64,000 bases of DNA from JAIBJN01 sp963825255 (lineage in GTDB: Bacteria > Actinomycetota > Thermoleophilia > Gaiellales > Gaiellaceae), in contig CAWGSF010000002.1 in the NCBI GenBank assembly GCA_963825255.1, positions 124,001 through 188,000 of the forward strand. Reading direction: 5' to 3'. This document shows positions 27,131 through 36,147 of this stretch, piece by piece; position 1 is the stretch's first letter, and every line of letters begins with the position of its first letter. The translations under genes and the position numbers were made by a program. A model generated the notes under the pieces. It ran no database searches, was not told the DNA's origin, and worked only from the letters and a program-made list of their open reading frames with translations.

Positions 27131-29435
27131 CGGGCCGCGTCACCTACTCGCCGAAGGTCTTCATCCCGCTGACGAAGCTCTGCCGGGACGTCTGCCACTA
27201 CTGCACGTTCGCCCGTCCCCCACGCCGCGGCGAGCGGGCCTACATGACCGCCGACGAGGTGCTCGCGGTCGGCCGGGAGGGCGCGGAGGCCGGCTGTCAC
27301 GAGGCGCTCTTCACGCTCGGCGACAAGCCGGAGCTCCGCTACCGCGCTGCGCGCGACGAGCTGGCGGCGCTCGGCGCCGGGACGACGATCGAGTACCTCG
27401 CGCGCATGTGCGAGCTCGTGCTCTCGGAGGCGGGGCTCCTCCCCCACGTGAACCCCGGCGTGATGACGCGGGAGGACATCCTCCTCCTGCGGCCCGTCTC
27501 GGCCTCCATGGGCCTCATGCTCGAGACGGCCTCGGAGCGGCTGTCCGCGAAAGGCATGCCGCACCACGGCTCACCCGACAAGCTGCCCGCCGCGCGCCTC
27601 GAGACGATCCGGCTCGCCGGCGAGCTCGAGGTCCCGTTCACGACGGGGATCCTCATCGGCATCGGCGAGACCCGCGAGGAGCGGATCGAGGCGCTCGAGG
27701 CGATCGCCGCCCTCCACGCCCGCTACGGGCACGTCCAGGAGGTGATCGTCCAGAACTTCCGCGCGAAGCCGGGCACGAAGATGGCCGCGCACCCCGAGCC
27801 CTCCCTCGAGGAGCTCGTCTGGACGGCCCGGACGGCGCGCGAGCTCCTCCCCGCCGAGGTCCACCTCCAGGTGCCCCCGAACCTCTCCTACGGCGACTTC
27901 CCCCGGCTCCTCGAGTCGGGGATCGACGACTGGGGCGGCGTCTCCCCGGTGACGATCGACCACGTCAACCCCGAGGCTCCGTGGCCCGAGATCGAGCGCC
28001 TGCGCTCCGCCACCGAGGCCCACGGCCGCGAGCTGGCCCCGAGGCTCCCGATCTACCCCGAGTTCGTCGCCGACCTCGGGCGCTGGGCCGATCCGCGCGT
28101 CGCGCGCGAGGTCCTCCGCCATGCCGACGCCTCGGGCCTCGCGCGCGAGGAGTCCTGGGCGGCGGGCACGTCCCTCCGCGCACCGGGGCTCCGGGCCGCG
28201 GGCAGGCGTCCCGTCTCCGGGCCGGTCGCCGCCGCGCTCGCCAAGGTCGGCGACGAGGTCGATCTCGACGAGGACGACGTCACGGCGCTCTTCGAAGCCC
28301 GCGGCGCCGACCTGGGGGCGGTGATCGGCGCGGCCGACGAGCTCCGGCGCGAGGTCTGCGGCGACGTCGTCACCTACGTCGTCACCCGCAACGTCAACTA
28401 CACGAACGTCTGCTACTTCCGCTGCGGGTTCTGCGCCTTCTCGAAGGGAAAGCTCGCGGAGAACCTCCGCGGCAAGCCGTATCTCGTCCCGCTCGAGGAG
28501 ATCGTGCGCCGCGCGCGGGAGGCATGGGATCGCGGCGCCGTGGAGATCTGCCTCCAGGGCGGCATCCACCCGGCCTTCACAGGCCGGACGTACCTCGACA
28601 TCTGCACGGCGGTGAAGGAGGAGCTCCCCGACCTCCACGTGCACGCGTTCTCGGCGCTCGAGGTCTGGCAGGGGGCGGCCACGCTCGAGCTGCCGCTCGC
28701 CGACTACCTCGAACGGCTGCGCGACGTCGGCCTCGCGTCGCTCCCCGGCACGGCGGCCGAGATCCTCGACGACGAGGTCCGGCAGGTGCTCTGCCCCGAC
28801 AAGGTGACCACCGACCAGTGGCTCGAGGTGCACGACACGGCCCACAGGGCCGGTCTGCGCTCGACGACGACGATCATGTTCGGCGCCGTCGAGGGCCCGC
28901 GCAGCTGGGCGCGCCACGTCCTCGCCCTGCGGGACCAGCAGAAGCGAACGGGCGGCTTCACCGAGTTCGTGCCGCTGCCGTTCGTCCACATGGAGGCGCC
29001 GATCTTCCTCCAGGGGCGGGCGCGGCCCGGGCCGACCTTCCGCGAGGCGGTGCTCATGCACGCCGTGCCGCGGCTCGCGCTCCATCCGTGGATCACGAAC
29101 GTCCAGGCGTCCTGGGTGAAGCTCGGCCTCGACGGCGCCAGGGCCGCGCTCCGCGCGGGCGCGAACGACCTCGGCGGCACGCTCATGAACGAGTCGATCT
29201 CGCGGGCGGCCGGCGCCACGCACGGCCAGGAGATGCCGCCCGAGCGCATGGAGGACGCGATCCGAGGGGCCGGCCGCGCCCCACGACAGCGGACGACGCT
29301 CTACGGCGCGCCGGAGCCCGCGCGCACGCGACGCTCCTACGACGCCCCGCCGCTCGACGAGCCGCTGAACCCGAGCGTGAACGACGCCGGCCTCGAGCGG
29401 CCGGCCGCCTGGTCCGCCCGGGCCTTCCTGTTTGA
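27127..29435 (+). CDS. fbiC: FO synthase, bifunctional CofG-CofH
   Basis: Two radical-SAM modules in one chain of about 770 residues. The N-terminal CofG-like half has Cys19, Cys23 and Cys26 in CRDVCHYC; the C-terminal CofH-like half has Cys429, Cys433 and Cys436 in CYFRCGFC. Together they make FO from tyrosine and the ribityldiaminouracil precursor. The chain is clear to about residue 740 (PRQRTTLYGAPEPA). No in-frame stop follows until 29718, deep inside the next gene. The TGA at 29433-29435, overlapping the TTG of that gene, is in another frame, so a single-base break in the last 100 bp is likely. The exact C-terminus is uncertain. Confidence 0.9.
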
Positions 29436-30319
29436 CCCTGCCGGCGGGCCTCGAGTGGTGGAGGCAGCATCCGGGCGGGGCCGACTGGCTCGACCGGCTT
29501 CCGGGCATCGTCCACGCGTGCGCGACGCGGTGGTCCCTCGAGGTCGGGCCGCCCTTCGAGCCCGCCCACATCTCCTGGGTCGCGCCCGCCCGGCTCTCCG
29601 ACGGCACGGACGCGATCCTGAAGGTGAACTTCCCCGAGGCGGAGAGCGAGCACGAGGCCGACGCCCTCAGGCACTGGCACGGCCGCGGGGCCGTGCGTCT
29701 TCTCGCCTCCGACCCTGAGGCACGCGCGCTGCTCGTCGAGCGGTGCGCACCCGGGACGACCCTCTGGGAGGTCGCCGACGAGGACGAGGCGAACCGGATC
29801 GCGGCCGGCGTCCTCCGGCGGCTCTGGCGGCCCGCCCCGTCCGAGCACCCGTTCCGGCTGCTCGCGGACGAAGCGGAGCGCTGGGCGGACGAGCTGCCGG
29901 CGCGGTGGGAGCGGGCGGGCCGGCCGTGCGAGCGCGAGCTCCTCGAGGAGGCCGTCGCGTTCCTGCGGGCGGCCGGGCAGGAGCAGGGCGAGCCGGTCGT
30001 CGTCCACCAGGACTTCCACGGCGGCAACGTCCTCCGCGCCCAGCGCGAGCCCTGGCTCGCGATCGACCCGAAGCCGCTTGTCGGCGAGCGGGAGTTCGAC
30101 ACCGCCTCGCTGCTTCGGGACCGTCGCGGCGAGCTCGCGCGCGACCCAAACCCCGAGCGCCGCCTCCGTCGCCGCCTCGACCTGCTCGCGGCAGAGCTCG
30201 GCCTCGACCGCGAGCGCATGCGCGGCTGGGGGATCGCCCACGCGCTCGCCTGGGGCCTCGACGACGGCGGCCACGACGAGGCGATCCTCGCGTGCGCCGG
30301 CTGGCTCCGAAACGCTTAG
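29432..30319 (+). CDS. streptomycin 6-kinase / aminoglycoside phosphotransferase-like protein
   Basis: 295 residues with the APH catalytic loop VVHQDFHGGNVL (HxD...N) and the metal-binding AIDPKPLVGEREFD, the IDPKP form being typical of the APH(6)/hydroxyurea kinase family. The N-terminus LEWWRQHPGGADWLDRLP and FEPAHISWVAPA also match that family. It may phosphorylate an aminoglycoside or an unknown alcohol. The TTG start overlaps the presumed fbiC stop. The TAG at 30317-30319 overlaps the convergent stop of the next gene. Confidence 0.8.
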   Translation: MTLPAGLEWWRQHPGGADWLDRLPGIVHACATRWSLEVGPPFEPAHISWVAPARLSDGTDAILKVNFPEAESEHEADALRHWHGRGAVRLLASDPEARALLVERCAPGTTLWEVADEDEANRIAAGVLRRLWRPAPSEHPFRLLADEAERWADELPARWERAGRPCERELLEEAVAFLRAAGQEQGEPVVVHQDFHGGNVLRAQREPWLAIDPKPLVGEREFDTASLLRDRRGELARDPNPERRLRRRLDLLAAELGLDRERMRGWGIAHALAWGLDDGGHDEAILACAGWLRNA

Positions 30320-30587
30320 CCCACCACTTTGTGTTCCACGAACCTGTACGGAAAGCGCCCCGTGAACAGGTCCGCGAGGAGCATGTCCAGAAGGTCCGCG
30401 TTCTCTCGCTTACGGCCCGCTCGGCGATCAGGATGCGGCGGACGCTCGAGTAGCTCGGCCGCGGGACGCCGAGCCGCGCCGAGACGGGCCGAAGCAGGCG
30501 CCAGGCCTCGGCGTAGGGCATGCCGAACGCGTCGAGGACGCGGAGCGCGAGCACGAACTCGGGATGGACCGGCGGGTGGAAGGCCAC
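30316..30587 (-). CDS. small unknown protein, one frame break
   Basis: About 90 residues after correction. The first part reads VHPEFVLALRVLDAFGMPYAE and VPRPSYSSVRRILIAER; skipping a base near 30415-30422 gives RKRENADLLDMLLADLFTGR and then PYRFVEHKVVG with a TAA at 30316-30318. The helical, basic middle (SYSSVRRILIAER) could be a DNA-binding helix, but I do not recognise the family. The gene is bracketed by the family B inverted repeat arms, one of which encodes its last residues (VEHKV). Confidence 0.55.
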
Positions 30588-30632
30588 GCCCGAAAGGTGG
30601 CGCGGAAGAGTTTGTGCGTGTGAAACACAAGC
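30325..30632. repeat. inverted repeat arms, family B copy 2, around a small gene
   Basis: Left arm CACTTTGTGTTCCAC (30325-30338) and right arm GTGTGAAACACAAGCG (ending at 30632) are near complements, and both match the arms at 19484-19577. Here they are about 290 bp apart and enclose the small gene. This looks like either a mobile or formerly mobile unit or a pair of terminator arms. No transposase is present. Confidence 0.5.
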
Positions 30633-30686
30633 GTCACTTCAGCGTGCCGCTTGGCGGGTGGTCGGCCCGTGAGCGCTAGGCCCGAG

Positions 30687-30827
30687 TCAGTACCACCTGC
30701 CGCGGGCGAAGCCGCCGAAGGCGACGAGGCCGACGAGGGCCACGATCAGGCCGAGCCAGAAGCTCCAGACGACCATCAGCACGATGCCGGCGATGACGAT
30801 GAGCCCGCCGACCGAGATGCCGAACAT
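30687..30827 (-). CDS. small two-segment membrane protein
   Basis: 46 residues: MFGISVGGLIVIAGIVLMVV and WSFWLGLIVALVGLVAFGGF, two hydrophobic helices with a short basic tail (ARGRWY). A strong AAGGAGG lies six bases before the ATG at 30827. It follows the dihydropyrimidinase gene by 11 bp on the same strand. No function can be assigned. Confidence 0.7.
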   Translation of the reverse strand: MFGISVGGLIVIAGIVLMVVWSFWLGLIVALVGLVAFGGFARGRWY

Positions 30828-30838
30828 CCTCCTCCTCC

Positions 30839-32254
30839 TTAGGCCGCTGCACCCGTCGCGGCCGTGAGCGGCTCGCCGAAGCGGGCCCGCTTGACGAAGC
30901 GGCCGTCCCCCGGCTGGCCGACGAGCTCGCCGCCCTCCACGATCACCTTGCCGCGCACGAGCACGACCTCGGGCGCGCCGGTGACCTCGGTGCCCTCGTA
31001 GAGGTTGTAGTCGACCCGCGAGTGGCTGCGCTCGGCCGAGAGCGTCACGCGCTTGTCGGGGTCGAAGACGACGATGTCCGCGTCGGAGCCGACGGCGATC
31101 GTGCCCTTGCGCGGGTAGAGGCCGAAGAACTTCGCGGGGTTCGTGGCGAGGAGCTCGACCATGCGGTTGAGCGAGATGCGCCCTGGTCGGACGCCGAACT
31201 CGTGCACCATCATCAGCCGGTCCTCGATCCCCGGCCCGCCGTTCGGGATCTTGGAGAAGTCGTCGCGGCCGAGCGCCTTCTGGTCGGCCCAGCGGAAGGG
31301 GCAGTGGTCGGTGGAGATGACCGAGAGGATGTCCGTGGACACCGCGTGCCAGAGGTGCTCCTGGTTCTCCTTCGCGCGCGGCGGCGGCGTGTAGACGTAC
31401 TTCCCGCCCTCGAAGTTCGGCCGCTCGAGGAACGTCTCGTCGACGAAGAAGTACTGGGTGCAGGTCTCGCCGTAGGCGTTCCACCCCAGCTCCTTCGCGC
31501 GCGCGAGCGGGTCGATCGCCTCCTTGCAGGAGACGTGGACGACGTAGAGGTTGCAGCCCGCGACGTGCGCGAGCTGGATCGCGCGGTTCGTCGCCTCGCC
31601 CTCGGTCTCGGGCGGGCGCGTGCGCGCGTGCCAGATCGGCTCGGTCTTCCCCTCCGCGAGCGCCTGCCTCACGAGGACGTCGATCGAGTCGCCGTGCTCC
31701 GCGTGCACCATGACGAGCGCGCCCGTCTCGGCGGCCGTCTGCATGACGCGGAAGAGGGTCTCGTCGTCGACCATGATCGCGCCCTTGTACGCCATGAAGA
31801 GCTTGTAGCTCGTCACGCCCTCGTCCGGGACGCGGGCGAGCTCGTCGAGCGTCCCGCCCTCGGCGAGGTCGGTCACGGCGAGGTGGAAGCCGACGTCGAT
31901 GACGGGCTTCGCCGACTCGATCTTCCCGTGCCAGGTCTCCAGAGCCTCGGCGAAGGTCTGGCCCTTCCCCTGGATGCAGAAGTCGACGTGGCAGGTCGTG
32001 CCCCCGAACGCCGCGGACACGGTGCCCGAGGTGAAGTCGTCGCAGGAGACCGTCCCGCCGAAGGGCATGTCGAGGTGCGTGTGCGGGTCGATGCAGCCCG
32101 GGAGGACGATCTTTCCCGCCGCGTCGATCACCCGGTCGGCCTGGACGTCGAGCGACTCGCCGATGAGCGTGACCGCCTCGTCCTCGACGAAGACGTCCCC
32201 GACGTAGTCGTCCGCGGCGGTGACGACCCGGCCGCCCTTGATCAGAACCGACAT
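30839..32254 (-). CDS. hydA: dihydropyrimidinase / D-hydantoinase
   Basis: Cyclic amidohydrolase, 471 residues, intact. Metal ligands: DPHTHLDMPFGGTVSCDDF (HxH), the carboxylated Lys region TSYKLFMAYKG, the His in VHAEHGD, the His in YVVHVSC and the Asp in STDHCPF. It opens dihydropyrimidines or hydantoins; pyrimidine degradation is the usual role, and activity on allantoin is possible given the purine genes nearby. ATG at 32254 with GAGGAGG upstream. Confidence 0.9.
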   Translation of the reverse strand: MSVLIKGGRVVTAADDYVGDVFVEDEAVTLIGESLDVQADRVIDAAGKIVLPGCIDPHTHLDMPFGGTVSCDDFTSGTVSAAFGGTTCHVDFCIQGKGQTFAEALETWHGKIESAKPVIDVGFHLAVTDLAEGGTLDELARVPDEGVTSYKLFMAYKGAIMVDDETLFRVMQTAAETGALVMVHAEHGDSIDVLVRQALAEGKTEPIWHARTRPPETEGEATNRAIQLAHVAGCNLYVVHVSCKEAIDPLARAKELGWNAYGETCTQYFFVDETFLERPNFEGGKYVYTPPPRAKENQEHLWHAVSTDILSVISTDHCPFRWADQKALGRDDFSKIPNGGPGIEDRLMMVHEFGVRPGRISLNRMVELLATNPAKFFGLYPRKGTIAVGSDADIVVFDPDKRVTLSAERSHSRVDYNLYEGTEVTGAPEVVLVRGKVIVEGGELVGQPGDGRFVKRARFGEPLTAATGAAA

Positions 32255-32301
32255 GCGCCTCGCCTCCTCGGGAAGAACCTGGTCGCCGAGAGCTTAGATC
32301 C

Positions 32302-33852
32302 TCAGCCGCCGGCCGGGCACGCGGCGCCGCGGTCGGCGAGCGCCTCGCAGAGGACTCGCTCGTTCAGCGCGAACCAGCCGTCGAGCGCCGGCGCGGGCTC
32401 CGACACCGCGGCTTCCGCGTCGCGGAGGGCCTCCGAGGTGGCCGCGAGGACCTCGACCGGCTGCTCGAACGGGCCTCTCCGCCTGATCAGGAGCCAGCGG
32501 TCGAACCGGCGGCCGCCGGTGACCGGGGCGACCTGCGCCGTCCCGGTCGGGACCGCCACGATGACGCTGCCCACGGGGTAGTCGAGCCGGTCGACCGCGG
32601 CGAGCAGCGACTGCGGCTGCGCGCGCGGCAGCCCGGTGGCCTTGCCGACCTCCGGGAGCGCGGCGAGGAAGACCGACGAGTAGGGATAGAGGGCGTCGTC
32701 GGCGGAGACCGTGCGCGCGAGCCAGGCCGCCGGCTCGGCGACCGCCTCCTCTCCCCCGAGCGCTGCCGTGTAGGTGACCTCGCGCGGATCGACCACACCC
32801 CCGGTCGAGAGGGCCGCGACGACGGCGACGCCACCCACGGCGAGCGCCTGCCCGGGCGTGCCGAGCGCGCGCGACCCGCGCTCGACGGCGACGCCGACGA
32901 GGGCCGCCCAGACGGCGAGGCCGTAGATGAGATGCCGCGGCGAGAGATCGGGCGCCCTGCCGGTGGGGACGAGCGCGATGAGGACGACGGGGAGGGCGAT
33001 CGAGACGAGCGCGAAGACGACGAAGGCGCCGTTTCGCCGGACGAGGAGGGCTGCCCCCACGAGCGCCAGCGCGACGAAGAGCGCGAACAGGAGCCCGCCG
33101 CCGCCCGCGAAGCCCCGCAGGGCCGACACGAGCAGGTCCCAGGCCTCCCCGCGGGTCGCGAGGCGCCCCTCCTGGTCGCCGGACACCTCGAAGCGCGACG
33201 CCAGGCGCAGGTCGCCGATGACGAATGGGATCGCGGCGAGAGAGATCAGCGCGACCGGCAGGGCGGCCCGCAGGGGCCTCCCCCGCCAGAGCCAGAGGCC
33301 GACGCCCGCCTCGACCGCTGCGACGAGCCCACCGTAGGGATGGACGGCCACGAGCAGCCAGGCCCCGGCCGCCGCCCAGGCGGACGCGCGCGCCGTCCGC
33401 ACGTCGAGCGCGCGCGCGAAGAGGTCGGCGGCCAGTGCCCCGGCGAAGGCCATGAGCGCGTACATGCGCCCGAAGCTGCCGTACACGGCGAGGATTCCCG
33501 AGCACCCGGTCAGGACGGCGGCGCTCGCGCCCGCGACAGGTCCCCCGAGCCGGCGGCCGAGGTCGTAGGCGACGGGGACGGTCGCCGCCGCGAAGACCAC
33601 CGAGAGCCACCGGAGCGTCGCCGGGTCGCCGTCCACGGCGAACGCGGCGTGGGCGAGGAGGAAGTGGAGCGGCGCACCGCCCCGCTCCCAGAGGACGGTG
33701 ACGACGATCTCGGGCAGCGGGCGGGCCGCGATCAGGCCGCTGACCGCCTCGTCCTCGAAGAGCGGCTTCCCGTGCACGTCGGGGACGATCCGCGCGAGCA
33801 GGATCCCGATCCCGGCCGCGATGCCGCCGACGGCGAAGAGACGCGCGCTCAC
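32302..33852 (-). CDS. GT-C (family 39-like) membrane glycosyltransferase
   Basis: 516 residues with about ten hydrophobic segments. The first external loop carries the Asp-Glu pair of GT-C enzymes in LFEDEAVSG. GSFGRMYALMAFAGALAADL and the DLSPRHLIYGLAVW segment near the last helices are typical of PMT/ArnT-like proteins in actinobacteria. It would use a polyprenyl-phosphate sugar on the outer side of the membrane. The GTG at 33852 is four bases from the stop of the HMG-CoA-lyase-like gene. Confidence 0.8.
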   Translation of the reverse strand: MSARLFAVGGIAAGIGILLARIVPDVHGKPLFEDEAVSGLIAARPLPEIVVTVLWERGGAPLHFLLAHAAFAVDGDPATLRWLSVVFAAATVPVAYDLGRRLGGPVAGASAAVLTGCSGILAVYGSFGRMYALMAFAGALAADLFARALDVRTARASAWAAAGAWLLVAVHPYGGLVAAVEAGVGLWLWRGRPLRAALPVALISLAAIPFVIGDLRLASRFEVSGDQEGRLATRGEAWDLLVSALRGFAGGGGLLFALFVALALVGAALLVRRNGAFVVFALVSIALPVVLIALVPTGRAPDLSPRHLIYGLAVWAALVGVAVERGSRALGTPGQALAVGGVAVVAALSTGGVVDPREVTYTAALGGEEAVAEPAAWLARTVSADDALYPYSSVFLAALPEVGKATGLPRAQPQSLLAAVDRLDYPVGSVIVAVPTGTAQVAPVTGGRRFDRWLLIRRRGPFEQPVEVLAATSEALRDAEAAVSEPAPALDGWFALNERVLCEALADRGAACPAGG

Positions 33853-33856
33853 CGGG

Positions 33857-34736
33857 CTAGCCGGCGACGGGGGCGAAGGTTCCCGCGCGGTAGACCTGCC
33901 CCGGCAGCTCGCGCCCGAGGACGCCTGCGAGCCACTCGGAGACGGCGATGAGCGCGTCGAGGTCGACCCCGGTCTCGACGCCTTCGCCGTGGAGGAGGTA
34001 GACGAGGTCCTCCGTGGCCACGTTCCCGGTCGCCCGCGGCGCGAACGGGCAGCCGCCGAGCCCGCCGACCGACGCCTCGAAGACGGTGGCCCCAGCCTCG
34101 AGGGCGGCATAGGCGCCCGCGAAGCCGGTGTTTCGCGTGTTGTGGAGATGGACGCCGACCCGGGGGAACCGCTTCGCGGCCTCGCCGACGAGCTCCTTCA
34201 CCTGCCGGGGGACGGCGACGCCGATCGTGTCCGCGAGGACGATCTCCGCGGCGCCGAGCTCTGAGGCCTGCTCGGCGATCTCGAGGACCCGGGCGGGCGC
34301 GACCGCGCCCTCGAAGGGGCAGCCGAAGGCCACCGAGATCGAGACGCTGACGGGCGTCGAGGCCCTGATGCGGCCGAGGACCGCGAGCGCCTCGTCGGGG
34401 GTGGCGTTCTGGTTCTCCCGCCCGAACGAGTCGGTCGCTGCCAGGTTGAAGTGGAGGCTGTCGAGGCCGGTGGCCGCGAACCGCTCGAAGCCGCTGCTCG
34501 TTGAGGACGAGCCCCGAGTACACGACTCCCGGGCGCCGCTCGATCGCGGCGACCACCTCCTCGGCGCCGGCCATCTGCGGGACGCGACCCGGGTGGACGA
34601 AGCTGACCGCCTCGATCGCGGGCAGGCCGGCTGCCGCCAGCCGGTTGACGAGGTCGGCGCGCACGGCGGGCTCGAGCACCGCCTGCTCGTTCTGGAGCCC
34701 GTCGCGGGGCCCGACGTCACAGACGGTCACCCTCAC
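33857..34736 (-). CDS. hydroxymethylglutaryl-CoA lyase family protein, one frame break
   Basis: DRE-TIM metallolyase of about 293 residues. The N-terminus VTVCDVGPRDGLQNEQAVLE contains the metal-binding RDG, and the C-terminal part contains VGVHLHNTRNTGFA (metal-binding His residues) and GGCPFAPRATGNVATEDLVY with the catalytic Cys. The frame breaks near 34492-34500 between LVLNE and GFERFAATGLDSL. It could act in leucine breakdown or on a related acyl-CoA. GTG start at 34736 with TATCCT eight bases upstream. Confidence 0.85.
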
Positions 34737-34743
34737 GCCCGCC

Positions 34744-34750
34744 TAGGATA
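34744..34750. promoter_or_regulatory. -10 boxes between divergent genes
   Basis: CTAGGATA gives TATCCT on the minus strand, eight bases before the lyase GTG, and TAGGAT on the plus strand, 28 bases before the GTG of the cyclodeaminase homologue. The minus-strand box fits the leaderless spacing; the plus-strand one would give a short leader. Confidence 0.4.
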
Positions 34751-34777
34751 CGCGCGGCCCTCGCGGGCGTCCCGGTT

Positions 34778-35746
34778 GTGAGCATCTCGGTCTTCTCCGC
34801 GCAGCACGTCTACGCGGCCCTCGACCCGGCGGACGCGGTCGAGGCTGTCCGCGCGGCGTTCGTCGCCCACGCCCGGGGCGAGTGGCTCATGCCCTCGAAG
34901 GTGTACGTCCCCGCGCCTCCGGACGGCGACTTCCGCGCCATGCCGGCGCGGGGAGCGGGCTACGCGACGCTCAAGTGGGTCACCTCCTTCCCGGAGAATC
35001 CCCGGCGCGGCCTCCCGACCGTGGGCGGGGTCGTCCTCCTCTCGGACGCCCGGGACGGACGCCTCCTCGCGCAGCTGGACGCCGGCGCGCTCACCGCGCT
35101 CCGGACCGGGGCCGCGGCCGTTCTCGCGGCCGAGGTGCTCGCAGGCGACGACGACGCACCGGCGACGGTCGTCGGGGCCGGCGTCAACGGCCGCGCGGTC
35201 GCGCGGACGTTCGTCGCGCGGGGGCGGCGGGTCCGGCTCTGGGACGCCGACCCCGAGCGGGCCGAGCGGGTCGCCGCCGAGCTCGGCGATGCCGCGGCGG
35301 TCGCCGGCTCTCCTGCTGAGGCGCTCGCGGCCGGGATCGTGGTCACCGTGACCCCGGGCCGGGAGGTCATCTTCGCGCCCGGGAGCCTCCGGGCCGGACA
35401 GCACGTCAGCCTCATGGGCGCCGACGGGCCCGACAAGGCCGAGATCGCCGTCGAGGAGCTCCTCCGGGCCCGCGTCGTCGTGGACGAGTGGGAGCAGGCG
35501 AGCCACAACGGCGACGTGGCGCGGGCCGTGGAGGCCGGAGCCCTGGCCCGGGACGACGTCGTCGAGCTCGGTCGCATTCTCGTCGGCGACGAGCCGGGGC
35601 GCAGGGCGGCCGACGAGATCACCGTGTTCGACTCGACGGGGCTCGCCGTCCAGGATCTCGCCGTCGCCGTCGCGGTCTACGAGCGATACCGGGAGGATCC
35701 CGATGCGGAGATCTTCGCGGGCATGACCTCCGTCGAACTCGACTGA
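34778..35746 (+). CDS. ornithine cyclodeaminase / mu-crystallin family protein
   Basis: 322 residues. The N-terminal part contains the substrate region FRAMPARGAGYATLKWVTSF with the conserved Lys, followed by the NAD-binding Rossmann motif TVVGAGVNGRAVARTFVARG and VVTVTPGREVIF. The ending GLAVQDLAVAVAVYERYRE is typical. Members act as cyclodeaminases, ketimine reductases or alanine dehydrogenases, so the reaction is uncertain. It starts at a GTG and is followed by a VOC gene after 12 bp. Confidence 0.85.
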   Translation: MSISVFSAQHVYAALDPADAVEAVRAAFVAHARGEWLMPSKVYVPAPPDGDFRAMPARGAGYATLKWVTSFPENPRRGLPTVGGVVLLSDARDGRLLAQLDAGALTALRTGAAAVLAAEVLAGDDDAPATVVGAGVNGRAVARTFVARGRRVRLWDADPERAERVAAELGDAAAVAGSPAEALAAGIVVTVTPGREVIFAPGSLRAGQHVSLMGADGPDKAEIAVEELLRARVVVDEWEQASHNGDVARAVEAGALARDDVVELGRILVGDEPGRRAADEITVFDSTGLAVQDLAVAVAVYERYREDPDAEIFAGMTSVELD

Positions 35747-35758
35747 AAGGAAGGACGC

Positions 35759-36131
35759 ATGGCAGGACGTCTCGTGCACTTCGAGCTCCCGGCCGAGGAC
35801 ATCGACCGGGCGCAGGGCTTCTACGAGCAGCTCTTCGGCTGGTCGTTCCAGGGCGCGGGGACGCCGTTCCCCTACCGGATGACCGAGGCCGGAGGCGAGC
35901 CGGCGGGCGCGATCTACAAGAACGAGGGGCGACCGCCCGGGGTGATCGTCTACTTCGACGTCGACGACATCGACGTCGCACGTCGCGCGCGTGCGCGAGC
36001 TCGGCGGCCGAGCGGACGACAAGATGCCGATCCCCGGCATCGGCTGGATGGCCAAGTGCTTCGACCCCGACGGGAACGAGGTGCGGGCCTTCCAGGCGGA
36101 CGACTCCGTCCCTCACCCCGAAAGCAAGTAA
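35759..36131 (+). CDS. VOC family protein, one frame break
   Basis: Glyoxalase-fold protein of about 123 residues: MAGRLVHFELPAEDIDRAQGF at the start, then GWSFQGAGTPFPYRM. A break near 35978-35985 leads to VRELGGRADDKMPIPGIGWM and CFDPDGNEVRAFQAD. The gene has AAGGAAGG upstream of its ATG and ends AGC AAG TAA inside a perfect palindrome. The metal ligands typical of glyoxalase I (His/Glu) are only partly apparent; function unknown. Confidence 0.8.
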
Positions 36132-36147
36132 CAGTCTGTTACTTGCT
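36123..36147. terminator. perfect palindrome containing both convergent stops
   Basis: AGCAAGTAACAG, one T, then CTGTTACTTGCT: a 12-bp perfect inverted repeat with a one-base centre. The VOC gene ends in the left arm (TAA 36129-36131) and the rhodanese gene in the right arm (TAA 36139-36141 on the minus strand), so both proteins end Ser-Lys. It is a likely bidirectional terminator or transcript 3' end; no U-tract follows. Confidence 0.75.

Noticed and set aside
30325..30632. Insertion sequence
   Set aside because: Inverted arms are present, but the enclosed gene is too small and lacks a transposase motif; no target-site duplication is evident.
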